NCBI GenBank assembly: GCA_002212725.1
Contig: MTCR01000125.1
Span: 1-33,207, forward strand
Origin: Sphingobacteriales bacterium TSM_CSM
GTDB taxonomy: Bacteria; Bacteroidota; Bacteroidia; Chitinophagales; UBA2359
Length of the DNA stretch: 33,207 nucleotides
Direction: 5' to 3'
The notes under the pieces were generated by a model. It was given only the letters and a program-made list of their open reading frames with translations, had not been told where the DNA came from and made no database searches. The position numbers and the translations under genes are program-made. Below, piece after piece: positions 19,638-30,100 of this stretch (its first letter is position 1; every line of letters starts with the position of its first letter).

Positions 19638-20261
19638 ATGCAATTGTTTAAAGCCCATCCGTGGCATGGCATTCCGGCAGGCAGCAATGCGCCGCAGGTG
19701 GTAACCGCATTTATAGAAATAGTGCCAACAGATACGGTAAAATACGAAATTGACAAAGAAAGCGGCTGGCTTAAAATAGACCGCCCCCAAAAGTACTCCA
19801 ACATAGTGCCCGCGCTGTACGGGTTCATACCGCAAACCTATTGCGGGCATGATATTGCCACTTATTGCAGGCAGCAAACCGGCCGTTCCGATGTGCTGCG
19901 CGGCGACGGTGACCCATTGGATATTTGTGTGTTGTGTGAAAGGGTTATTCCGCACGGCGGCATCTTGTTGCAATGTATGCCGATTGGCGGATTTAGGCTG
20001 GTAGATAAGGGCGAAGCCGATGATAAAATTATTGCCGTTCTGGAAGGCGACGACTTGTACGGGCATTTAACCGATATTGACCAATGTCCCACAGCTGTAA
20101 TTGAACGCCTGCGACATTACTTTCTTACCTATAAAACCTTGCCGGGTGAACCGCATACCTGTCAGATAACCCATATTTACAGCCGGGCTGAATCATATGA
20201 GGTAATTAAGCACAGTTTGAATGACTACAAAAACAGTTTTGTAACCGGTGGTGGTAGTTGA
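19638..20261 (+). CDS. ppa: Inorganic pyrophosphatase, family I
   Basis: A 207-residue cytosolic enzyme that splits pyrophosphate to two phosphates, pulling biosynthetic reactions forward. The family I signature is present as DGDPLDI (Asp90, Asp92, Asp95), the metal-binding aspartates, with the YGFIPQTYCG strand upstream and the Lys/Asp-containing DKGEADDKIIAVLEGDD downstream. The N-terminus MQLFKAHPWHGIPAG matches the usual start of the family in Bacteroidota. The start codon sits immediately behind the terminator of the TonB receptor gene, so it needs a promoter that overlaps the hairpin or lies upstream of it; I could not identify one. It converges with the DUF1571/LysM gene, with 27 bases between the stops. 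Confidence 0.95.
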   Translation: MQLFKAHPWHGIPAGSNAPQVVTAFIEIVPTDTVKYEIDKESGWLKIDRPQKYSNIVPALYGFIPQTYCGHDIATYCRQQTGRSDVLRGDGDPLDICVLCERVIPHGGILLQCMPIGGFRLVDKGEADDKIIAVLEGDDLYGHLTDIDQCPTAVIERLRHYFLTYKTLPGEPHTCQITHIYSRAESYEVIKHSLNDYKNSFVTGGGS

Positions 20262-20288
20262 GCAGCAGTCTGATGCCGGCAACGTGTT

Positions 20289-21155
20289 TTAAAATCCGTA
20301 ATCGGTCCAATCTTCGGTAAATTCGGCAACACTAAACATTGGGTTCACCTTCATTCCCTTCATTTCGTATTGCTCAAACAGCCCTTTGTCATCTTCCATT
20401 TTTTGGAAGATGGGCAGAAATGTTTTTTTATCAATATACAAAGTGGTTTTAGCGGCATAGGAAGTTGGGATTTTAATAACCTGTCCGGTTTTAATATCAA
20501 AATAATCGTCAATTCCTTTGTTGCGCTCCATAATCATGTACTCGGCAATATTTAGCTCGCGGGCAATGTCATAAAGGCTTTGCCCCGCTTTAACGGTATA
20601 GTTGGTAAAGGCAAAGGTGGGGTCGGTAATTTGTAATATATAGCAGTCTTTACCATCGTAAGTAGTAGAGCCGGTTACTTTAAACACCTGGTTTACACCG
20701 TTTTGGGCGGCGGCCCGTTTATAGGCATCCTGAATAATTTTTTTTACTTTTTTAAAGCCTATAGATAAAATGGTATGGTGCTGTGTACCCATCATTTGTT
20801 TGCTGGTAGGGTGCAGTTTAACGTTTACATAGGGAAAACCGTTGGGTTTTATCAGCGCTTTACCACCACGCTCTCCATCGTTATACAATACTTCAATATG
20901 CCCGCCCTCGGGAGTTTTGGTTTTCAGATATACTTTAAGCGGCGCAACGTTTAATTTGGTAAAAGTTTCGGCGTTGTTCCAGCCGTTTATCATGCGCTCT
21001 TTCTGAAAAAAAGTATATTGCATGGTTTTGGTGCGGTCAATGCCGGCATACATGTTGTCGAGCAAACCTGCAACATCAGATTCATAGCCTGCCCGAGGGG
21101 TAAAAGCGGTTACTGCACATAAAAATAAAGCAGCAAGGAGAAATTTGAGTTTCAT
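20289..21155 (-). CDS. DUF1571-like exported protein with nested LysM domain
   Basis: A 288-residue protein with a signal peptide (MKLKFLLAALFLCAVTAFTP). The body looks like a LolA/LppX-type beta-sheet protein of the DUF1571 kind: strands such as QYTFFQKERMING, KVYLKTKTPEGGHIEVLYN, CYILQITD, TTLYIDKKTFLPIFQKM and a final SVAEFTEDW. Between the last-named strands, at about residues 188-236, lies a clear LysM domain: YTVKAGQSLYDIARELNIAE, then ERNKGIDDYFDIKTGQVIKI. LysM domains bind N-acetylglucosamine polymers such as peptidoglycan. The role is probably periplasmic, at the wall/outer membrane, by inference. The frame extends to 21236 and would overlap panB; the ATG at 21155 begins the signal peptide and leaves 28 bases after panB, suggesting cotranscription. 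Confidence 0.85.
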   Translation of the reverse strand: MKLKFLLAALFLCAVTAFTPRAGYESDVAGLLDNMYAGIDRTKTMQYTFFQKERMINGWNNAETFTKLNVAPLKVYLKTKTPEGGHIEVLYNDGERGGKALIKPNGFPYVNVKLHPTSKQMMGTQHHTILSIGFKKVKKIIQDAYKRAAAQNGVNQVFKVTGSTTYDGKDCYILQITDPTFAFTNYTVKAGQSLYDIARELNIAEYMIMERNKGIDDYFDIKTGQVIKIPTSYAAKTTLYIDKKTFLPIFQKMEDDKGLFEQYEMKGMKVNPMFSVAEFTEDWTDYGF

Positions 21156-21183
21156 TTTTAACGTGTTAAAAAAATAAAAAATA

Positions 21184-22005
21184 TTAATACTGTTCTTTGT
21201 CATTCGGAAAATCACCCAACTTAACATCTTCCACATAACGCTGAACAGCGTTTTTTATTTCAGCAAAGAGGTTAAGATAACGGCGCAAAAACCTCGGGTT
21301 AAAGTCCTGGGTTATGCCCAGCATATCGTGTAAAACCAGTACCTGTCCGTCAACATAATGACCTGCGCCAATGCCAATTACAGGAATTTTAACCGCTTCG
21401 GCTACCCGCTTGCCCAACAGGGCAGGAATTTTTTCCACCACTATTGAAAAACACCCTATTTGTTCAAGCAGACGGGCATCTTCTATCAAACGCTCGGCTT
21501 CTTCTTCCTCTTTGGCGCGTACCGAGTAGGTTCCGAATTTGTAAATAGATTGCGGCGTTAAACCCAAATGCCCCATAACGGGTACACCGGCGCTTAAAAT
21601 GCGCTCAATAGAATTTTTTACCTCCCGGCCGCCCTCCAACTTAATGGCATGTCCGCCCGACTCTTTCATGATGCGAATGGTAGAAGCCAACGCTTTTTTT
21701 GAATTACCCTGGTACGACCCAAAGGGCAAATCAACCACTACCAAGGCTCTTTTTACCGCCCGCACCACCGATGAGGCGTGGTAAATCATTTGGTCTAAGG
21801 TAATGGGTAGCGTAGTCTCATGCCCGGCCATTACATTAGACGCCGAGTCGCCCACCAAAATAATGTCTATACCGGCATCATCAACAATACGGGCCATTGA
21901 ATAGTCGTAGGCGGTAAGCATGCTGATTTTTTCGCCCTGCTCTTTCATGGCTTGCAGTATGTGCGTGGTAATGCGTTTTGCTTCAATTCCTTTAAATGTT
22001 GACAT
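21184..22005 (-). CDS. panB: 3-methyl-2-oxobutanoate hydroxymethyltransferase
   Basis: A 273-residue cytosolic enzyme that transfers a one-carbon unit from 5,10-methylenetetrahydrofolate to alpha-ketoisovalerate, giving ketopantoate, the first committed step of pantothenate and coenzyme A synthesis. PanB landmarks are in order: [39 protein letters not shown] (magnesium-binding Asp), VVDLPFGSY (second Asp), IKLEGG (Glu ligand), [21 protein letters not shown] (catalytic Glu) and [20 protein letters not shown]. The length is normal for the family and all key residues are present. The start at 22005 fits. The gene is followed by the LysM protein after 28 bases; no other pan gene is in the window. 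Confidence 0.97.
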   Translation of the reverse strand: MSTFKGIEAKRITTHILQAMKEQGEKISMLTAYDYSMARIVDDAGIDIILVGDSASNVMAGHETTLPITLDQMIYHASSVVRAVKRALVVVDLPFGSYQGNSKKALASTIRIMKESGGHAIKLEGGREVKNSIERILSAGVPVMGHLGLTPQSIYKFGTYSVRAKEEEEAERLIEDARLLEQIGCFSIVVEKIPALLGKRVAEAVKIPVIGIGAGHYVDGQVLVLHDMLGITQDFNPRFLRRYLNLFAEIKNAVQRYVEDVKLGDFPNDKEQY

Positions 22006-22166
22006 AATACGGCTTTGTTTTATGAATATAAATGTTGAATGCTATTGTAAAACTGCACAAATTTTAACTATAAAACAACTACAGAATGGCTTGCCGGCAA
22101 ACCCCAATTGCTCTTTAGCCCGAAAATTAGCAACTGCAAGCTACAATTACATTATTAACAGCAATT

Positions 22167-22200
22167 TTTGTGAAAATTATGCCAAAACAACCTATTTTTG
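22167..22200 (+). promoter_or_regulatory. Predicted promoter of the lipoprotein at 22244
   Basis: TTTG (22167-22170), 22 bases, then TATTTTTG (22193-22200): both boxes of the Bacteroidota consensus with normal spacing. The start codon is 43 bases past the second box. Confidence 0.6.
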
Positions 22201-22243
22201 AAACTTAAAACAAATCCGAAATTTTAAAGTAAATTATTAATTT

Positions 22244-23296
22244 ATGCAAAAAAAATTCCTGCCTTTATTCTCCTTTTTACTGTTTCTTGCCTCATCCTGC
22301 AGTACCGATTTTGATATAGCCTCTGACTGGAAAGAAATTACGGTTATTTACGGATTGCTGAATGCCGGAGATACAGCGCAATATGTAAGGGTAAATAAGG
22401 CTTTTCTGAGCGAAAACACCAGCGCTCTGGAAATTGCACCTATTGCCGACTCGCTCTATCACAACCCGCCGGCTCAGGTGCTTCTTAAACGCATAGATGC
22501 CAATGATAATGTATTGCAAACTATTACCATGCAGCGGGTAAATGCCGAAACTGAGGGTATTTTGAAAGATAATGGCTTATTTGCAACCAATCCTTATTAT
22601 TTATTTAAAACCAATGCCACGCTAAACCCCGATTTTAAATACCGGATTGAAGTAACCACCCCCGAAAACAAGGTTATTACCGCAGAAACCGATGTTATTG
22701 CCAATTTTGATGCCATAAGACCCGACCCGGAATTTGACATCAGCTTGCTCTCTGAAAACTATACCATGCGTTGGTCGCCTTCCGATGAGGTAGGTATTTA
22801 TGACATGGATTTATACCTGCGTTTCGATGAGCAGTATATAACCCCGACTGGCAGTATTGTTACCGAACCCCGAACCATTAAATGGAATGTCTTTTCCAAC
22901 CTGAACCGCGAAACTTCCATAGAAACGGGTAAAGTAACTTATGACCTGAACATAGATGCCTTTTTTGCCTTCCTCAACCAAAACTTATCCGATGTCGACT
23001 CGGTAGAATACCGTTACTTCAAAGGAATTGATTTTATGATACACGCAGGCAGCAATGAACTGAAAACTTACAACGATGTTGCTTTTGCACAGTTTGGCGT
23101 AACTGCCAGCCAGATTTTGCTGGAATACACCAACATTAATGGCGGGTTGGGGTTGTTTGCTTCCAGATATAGCAAGCAAATTTTAAATGTAAAGCTCAGC
23201 AACCAATCGCAAGATTTACTGGCCTGCGACCCGCGTACCAAAGCACTGAAATTTGCCAGCAGCCCGGGTAATCCGGCCTATCCAGATTGTAATTAA
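22244..23296 (+). CDS. Lipoprotein, possibly DUF4249-like
   Basis: A 350-residue lipoprotein: MQKKFLPLFSFLLFLASSC, with the lipid Cys at 19 and the mature start CSTDFDIASDW. The early strand WKEITVIYGLLNAGDTAQYV, followed by RVNKAFLSE, and the later beta-rich body (FKYRIEVTTPENKVITAETD) resemble the N-terminal Ig-like half of DUF4249 proteins, outer-membrane lipoproteins often found near TonB receptors in Bacteroidota. I am only moderately sure of that family. The acidic residues just after the lipid cysteine hint at surface display. It has its own promoter and is the first of three same-strand genes leading to the giant surface protein, separated from the second by 223 bases that contain another promoter. 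Confidence 0.8.
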   Translation: MQKKFLPLFSFLLFLASSCSTDFDIASDWKEITVIYGLLNAGDTAQYVRVNKAFLSENTSALEIAPIADSLYHNPPAQVLLKRIDANDNVLQTITMQRVNAETEGILKDNGLFATNPYYLFKTNATLNPDFKYRIEVTTPENKVITAETDVIANFDAIRPDPEFDISLLSENYTMRWSPSDEVGIYDMDLYLRFDEQYITPTGSIVTEPRTIKWNVFSNLNRETSIETGKVTYDLNIDAFFAFLNQNLSDVDSVEYRYFKGIDFMIHAGSNELKTYNDVAFAQFGVTASQILLEYTNINGGLGLFASRYSKQILNVKLSNQSQDLLACDPRTKALKFASSPGNPAYPDCN

Positions 23297-23453
23297 AGAA
23301 AGAAACGGTGTTTTACACACTTGATGGCGCCGGCTAATCTAATCGTAGTTAGCAATTGCTTTTTACCATGTTCAACAGCATTTCTACATGATACTGTCAT
23401 TTACAGGAAATTTCTCCAAAAAAATACAGAAAAAAAGGAGAAAAAATCCTATT

Positions 23454-23486
23454 TTTGCCATAATTAGCTTAATTTATCTATATTTG
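23454..23486 (+). promoter_or_regulatory. Predicted promoter of the 23520 gene and perhaps the giant surface protein
   Basis: TTTG (23454-23457), 21 bases, then TATATTTG (23479-23486): an excellent Bacteroidota consensus. The start codon at 23520 is 33 bases after the second box. A further TATTTTTG at 23450-23457 overlaps the first box. No promoter motif was seen in the 65 bases before the next gene at 24116, so this one may serve both. Confidence 0.6.
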
Positions 23487-23519
23487 TACCAAATCTATAT
23501 TTTAATTAAACTCAAGCAT

Positions 23520-24050
23520 ATGTTCCGTGCTGTCAATATTGCGAAAATATTTTTAGTTGTTTGCATGTTTGCATCGCCATTGCTCTTTGCCCAACAAAAC
23601 GGGAGAGCATTTGTAAATGGTAATTCAACAGATAAAAATGCTTTTGAAGCTTCTCCACAGCAACTCAATGAATTGGTAGATGCCCTAAACTGTACATTGG
23701 GCAGCGCCACGCAGCCATTTGACAAGCTGAACGTTTACTTTTTTGACGACAAACTGGCACAAGCTTTTATTGCCATGTTGCAATCCAATAATTACCCACA
23801 AATTAATCAGCAGGCGGCTACTATGTTTATTACCTGGTCAAATGGAGTGAAAGAATTGCTTCGGTCTTACCATGGAAAAATTGCTGAAGTAAAATTGTTG
23901 CAAACCAATCAGCGGCATGGCTCAACCCCCGATATGAAAATTGTGGCCGCCAGATTTCATTTGCATTTTAAAGATGGCGCCATAGAGCCGCTTCATCTGC
24001 TTTTAATTGATTTCAACGGTTATTACCGAATTTTAAACACCGAAGAGTAA
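23520..24050 (+). CDS. Small secreted protein of unknown function
   Basis: A 176-residue protein with a Sec signal peptide (MFRAVNIAKIFLVVCMFASPLLFA|Q). The mature part seems alpha/beta and has one Cys (DALNCTLG). Recognisable stretches are QQLNELVDALNCTLG, LNVYFFDDKLAQAFIAMLQ, a probable helix TMFITWSNGVKELLRSYHGK and C-terminal strands ARFHLHFKDGAIEPLHLLLI. I do not recognise the family. The upstream in-frame ATG at 23388 is rejected because it would read through the promoter and a low-complexity Lys/Tyr stretch. It sits 65 bases upstream of the giant surface protein on the same strand, with no terminator between, so it may be cotranscribed with that protein and act in its export or anchoring; this is inference. 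Confidence 0.75.
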   Translation: MFRAVNIAKIFLVVCMFASPLLFAQQNGRAFVNGNSTDKNAFEASPQQLNELVDALNCTLGSATQPFDKLNVYFFDDKLAQAFIAMLQSNNYPQINQQAATMFITWSNGVKELLRSYHGKIAEVKLLQTNQRHGSTPDMKIVAARFHLHFKDGAIEPLHLLLIDFNGYYRILNTEE

Positions 24051-24115
24051 ATCCTGACCCGTAAAGCGCTCCTTATTACCTAAAAACTCCTGCCACCATT
24101 TACACAAAACACTCT

Positions 24116-27100
24116 ATGATAAAAGCAATACACACAGCCAAACTGTTTCCGGCTTTTTTAGTCATTTTGCTATGCCTTTGGTTTAGTTTTGCTTACGGAC
24201 AAACCACGCAACTCAACGATGGTCGAATTAGACTTAGAGTTTGGGTACATAAAGTGTGGACCAATGCCAATTGCGACGACCTTGGCGTACAGGAGTATGT
24301 GTATCGGGGTATCAGGGTCCGCCCGCGTACCGATGTTACCGGTATCGGATGGTCGCCTTCAGGTGTTAATATCCGGGCAAACGGTGATGAAAACCGTTGG
24401 TGGAGCCGCACAGAGTGGGCAGGATTGCAACTTCCGGGTGGTGGTGGTTATTGGCCTATGACTCAAGATGCAAATGGCGTATTATTGCTCGATGTTACCT
24501 ATCCTTCTACTGCAGCTCCAACCTCTTTCGATTGGTCTGTTGCCGAAATGTTTGAAGATGACGACACCAGTTGCCCATGGCCTTGCGATGGCGGAACCGA
24601 CCCGTGGCAATATAACCCGCAGTTTTGCTGTGGCATATTGCAGGATGATAACTATATAGGATATTCACAGGCATCGGTGGTAAACCCCTTCAGAGGCGGC
24701 CCAAATGGGCAGGTGCATTATGTTCAAACCGATATTTTGGGAGGTGGCGAGCAATCGAGCTATGCCGTTTTGTTCGGTTTTCAATGGGATTGGGTAGATC
24801 CCCTGCCGCCACTGCCTACCGCTTCTACCAACCAAACAAGCGGCGGTATTGAATATCAGGACGGTAACCTGCAACTCGATGTACAATTAATGGGTGTTTG
24901 GAGTGATATGGATTACGATGGCGGTATCAACTGCTTTTTCGGGTTAACTGATGCCGAAGAACTACGGGTGCTTTGGCGCGCCAGGGATAATCTTGCCGGT
25001 TTTGCCGGCGCATCTTCTTGTATTACCTCCCTTGCGCAGCAGGTGCCACAGTGGAATACCGGCAGCCCGATTGTAAACCTGCTCAACAAAAATTACACCA
25101 CAGCACAAACCAATTTTAAAGAATTTGAAATAGAACTCCAGTTATGGGAAGAGGATAGCTGGAGTATATTTGGTTTTCAGTGCGGTACCGATTGTACATT
25201 TGATGCCGGATTTTGCCTGGCTTTTGATGATGATGCCTATTGGAGTGGTACAACCGGACTAGTAAACTGGCGCAACAGTGTACCCTCTCCCAATGCAGGC
25301 ACTACCACATGGAATTACTTAGATGTACCGCTTAGGGCAAGTTCTTCTTCTTATATTAACTGGACTGCCTGGCTGCGTTACCGGTGGATTCAGGCTGCAC
25401 CAACAGTAGCAATTGTTGCACCCAAAGACCGCACACTTTGTATTGGAACATCAACAACCCTGTCGGTTAATGCGCAGCAAACAACCTATTACCAATGGCA
25501 GGTTTCCAGCACCACCGGCGATGACGACGGCGATGGTAACGGATTTACCGGCTGCCCAACCAACGCTGCCTGGACCGATATACCCGGCGCTTACTGGAAA
25601 GATTATGTGCCGCCGCAAACCCCAGGTACGCGCCTTTACAGGGTTATTTGCAGTAACCGAACAGGAACAGGCAGCTATACTTCATCGGGACCAAGGCTTA
25701 ATTCGGTTATATCAGATTGTTTCAGGGTTACTTATTTCCCTTACGCACCTCCAATTATCAGCAATGCCTGCGGCTCAAGTATTGTGGGCGGCATAGCGTA
25801 TTCTTTTACCATGCCCATAGTGCCGGCAATAGGTGCAGTGGCTAACGCTACGTCTTATACATGGTCAGTTTCGCCTTCCGCCGGTGTTAGCATATCGGCA
25901 CCCAATGCCCAAACTACCAATATTACTTTTCCGCCGCCTAATGGCAGCCAGGTATATACCGTAACTTTAACCGTTGCCGATGCCTGTGCTGCTGCCAATG
26001 CTACAAGTACGTGTACTGTAACCGCAACGTCAGACTATTGCGGCATTATTTATGTGGCACCGCCTGCTTCGGGCGGTAATGATGTAAATATTGGTTCGCC
26101 AACAGCGCCGGTGGCAACCATTCAACAGGGGTTAACCATTGCCGGCAATTCGGGCGGCGCCCGAACCCATATCAGGGTGCTGGAAGGCAGTTATTCGCAA
26201 AGTACTGTGGTAAATCTGGTAAACAACGTAACGCTTGAAGGTGGCTACCGCCTGGTTGCCGGCGAGTTTGTGAAAAACAGCTCGGCAATTACCACAATTA
26301 CCCTATCGGGTTTAGAAACCGCAGCCACTACCGGCAGCAATGACATTGAACACATTATGGGCTTCAAGTCAAACGGCTTAACCGGCTGGACACTGCAAGA
26401 CCTTACCATCACCACTGCCAACGCAACCGGAACAACTCCAAGCAACAGGGGCAGGTCTAATTATGCAGTTTGGATTAACAACTCTTCCAACTACAATATT
26501 GTCAGATGTAATATTACATCGGGTTCGGCAAGCAGTGGTGCTACAGGAGCAACAGGCAGTGCAGGAAGTAATGGCAGTGTAGGCAGCGTAGGTGGTAATG
26601 GAAGTTGTGACGGAAACTATTCTTGTTGTTTTGGTTCAGAATCTGCACCCGGCGGAAATGGAGGAGCAGGAGGTACAGGTGCCGTAGGTGTAGCAGGAGG
26701 TGCCAATAATGCAAGTACTACTCCAAGCAATCCAGGTGCCAATGGAACTGGAAGAAACGGCGGCGGCGGTGGTGCCGGTGGAAAAGGTGGCGGTTTTTCT
26801 GGTGGTAATAGCGCTATTAATGGTTCCAATGGTGGTGGTAGTGCTTCGGCAGGACCAAATACTGGAGTTGGCATAGCAGGAGGGCAAGGAGATCCTGGCG
26901 GTGATGGCACCAATGGTGCTAATGGTATCAATGGTGCTAACGGTACTACAGGGACAGTTGGAGCAGCCGGAACACATACCAGCGGCTATTTTGTACCAGG
27001 TAATCAAGCTGGTGCCGGAACAGATGGTAGTGGCGGCCAAGGCGGTGCTGGCGGCGGCGGTGGCGGTCGTCAAACATGTTTTTCTTGTAACGACGGACCT

Positions 27101-30100
27101 GGTAATGGTGGTTCTGGCGGTGGTGGCGGAGGCCAAGGCGGTGCTGGCGGTACTGGCGGTTTTGGTGGCGGTAGCTCTTTCGGTATTTACAGAACTAATA
27201 GTAATACAGGTGCAGCCATTACACAAACAACATTAACTACTGGAACTGCTGGTATTGGTGGTATTGGTGGTGCAGGTGGTGCAGGCGGTGCAGGCGGTGC
27301 GGGCGGAGTAAGAAATACAACCTGTACATCTGAAATAGGAGAAGGTGGAGCGGGCGGTAGTGGCGGTAGTGGCGGTAGTGGCGGTAGTGGTGGCACTGGC
27401 TCAACAGGAATTACTGCTCAACTATGTACTGATGGAATAACATCAAACCCCTCAACTGCCATTCCCACCGCCGAAATTACCGCTAACTACAGGCAGGGGT
27501 GTACCAACTCCTACATTACCTTAACCACACCTTTTACCGCATCTGCTTTTACCTCTTATGATGCAGGCGGAGCAATAGTAAATGATATAACTTCTTCAAC
27601 CTCTTCTTATACCTCACTTTCCGACCCGCTTGCCATTTACTACACTTCAACAGGGCGCAAAGACCTGCAAATTGGTGGCAATACCTATTTTGATTTTATA
27701 CACGTTGTAACGCCCCGAACTTTACCGGTCATTGATGCCCTGCCGGCTACGGTATGCGTAGGAACCAACAATATTACGCTTGGTTGTACGCCCAACAGCC
27801 CAACGCTCTCTACGGCTTATGAATGGACCATACAACAAACACCGGTAACCGGGCTTAATACGCCATCGCCGGTTTATACATTTTCGGTAGAGGATCCGGG
27901 GGCGGTAACTTTGCAAAACAACACCGGCTGCCCCATAACATATCAAATAAAACTTCGGGTTAGAGATGATTGCTGTGGCTGGTCAATACCGGTATTTGCT
28001 ACAGTAACTGTTGAGCCGCCTATCAGCAACAATACAATAACCGCGCCTGCATTTACCTCCTTCTGTACATCGGGCAACCCGGGTAATATTGCAGGTTCAT
28101 TTCCTTCCGGTGGTACCTGTTCCTACACTTATCAGTGGCAACAAAGTTTTAATGGCGGTGCTTTTACCAATATTGCCGGCGCCATTTCCCAAAGCTACGA
28201 TCCGCCTAACCTTACTACCGTTGGTACCTATCAATTTGTGCGCATAGTTAATTCCAGTGTTTGCGGCTCCAGTACCAGCAATGTAATAACAATTAATGTT
28301 TATACTCCGCCAACAGTTGCGCCTATCGGAGGTACGGTTTGTGCCGGGCAAACGCTTCAGTTGTACGGCAATGCCTTGCCCGGAAGCGGAGCAATTGTCA
28401 GCCATCAGTGGTCAGGGCCGGGGGCAGCTTACCTCAACAGTTCGGGTATTGAAAACCCCATATTTAACGCAACTTCGCTTACTTCGGGTTCATTTTTGCT
28501 TACTTATCTGGCGCTCGATGCCAATAATTGCAGTGCAACTGCCAACGTTACAATTACCATTGCCCCGCTGCCGGTTATTACCAATCCGCCTTTGCCCAGC
28601 ACAATTTGCTCAGGGCAAGCGGTGGTGTATAATCCCATCAGCAATCTGGGTTCTCCGCCTACAATATTTTCTTATTCGTCAAGCGTAACAGCGGGTTCAG
28701 TTACGGGTAATACTTCCAGCCTCAATGGCAATATTAATGATGTATTGGTGAATACCGGTACCACGCCGGCAACAGTGGTTTACACCGTTACACCCGGTAC
28801 GCCCGCAGGTTGTGCCGGTTTCCCGATTAACTTTACCGTTACCGTAAGTCCGCCACCAATTGTTCCTGTGCCGGCTGTTGACCGCACCAATTTCTGCTCC
28901 GATGACCCCGGCAATATTTCGCTTTCTGCTTCGGGTGGCGCCGGAACAACTTTGCAATGGTTTACCGGAAGTTGCGGCGGTACTGCCATCGGAACAGGAA
29001 ATCCGCTGGTAATTGCCTCGCCTACTACTACTACTACCTATTTTGTGAGGTATCAGGATGCATGTGGCAACTTATCGGGTTGTGCCACGGTTGTGGTAAA
29101 TGTGTATCAGTTGCCAACTGCCAACATTACGCCTAATCCGGCAACCGTTTGTACTAATTCCACGCTGTTGCTCAACGGTAACCCAAGCGGCGGTTCAGGT
29201 ACCTATACCGTACATACATGGACAGTAAGCGGCGGGTCGCTCACCAACGGAAATACCGTAACACCCACCTTCAATGCGCCTTCTGTAGCAACGCAAACCA
29301 CTTACACGGTAACCTACCGGGTAACCGACAGCAATGGTTGTCAATCGGCCGTAGTAAGCAGAACAATTACGGTAAATCCGCAGGATGCAGCATCGGTTGC
29401 CAACCTTAATGCATGTCAAAATGGCACTACTTATTTTCCCGTTGTTACAGGTGTTACCGGAGGTACATTTTCACAGCCACCGGGTTTAAGCATTAATTCA
29501 ACTACAGGGGCTATCAATGCCAATGCCTCTACACCCAACACCTACACTGTAGTATATAATACCGCAGGAGCGCCAACTTCTGTATGCCCCAGAACTACCA
29601 CTTTTACCGTTACTATTTTAGCGCCCGATGTTGCGGTTATTAACTCTATGAGTCTTTGTACCAATGGCGGCATTACTTTTCCCAATGTTTCATCGGGATT
29701 AACCGGCGGCACATATACCGGTTTCACTCCGGCAGGGTTAAGCATGAACCTGGCTACCGGCGCAATCAATCCATCTGCCAGTACGCCCGGTGTTTACACT
29801 GTAACCTATAATACAGCCTCCGCTCCGTTGTCGGTTTGCCCTGCCAATATTACTTTTACCGTTACCATAATTGCACAAGATCAGGCAAGTATAAGCAATG
29901 TAAGCCTTTGCCAAAGCGCTTCTGCATATACGCCAACAGTAACCGGTACACAAAGCGGAACCTACTCTGCTGCGCCGGGCGGGTTAAGTATTAATGCATC
30001 AACCGGGGTCATTACCCCCGCCTCCAGTTTTCCCAATACATATACCGTAACATATAATACTGCACCAACCGGCTCACTTTGCCCAACCACCACCACGTTT

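Noticed and set aside
23333..23353. GCTAA/TTAGC hairpin followed by a short T run after the 22244 gene
   Set aside because: A 5-bp stem with an 11-base loop is too weak to claim as a terminator, though the position would fit.
26617..27396. Long minus-strand open frames opposite the glycine-rich block
   Set aside because: They encode Pro-rich or Thr/Ser/Cys-rich nonsense that mirrors the GGx repeat; no start signal, promoter or domain.
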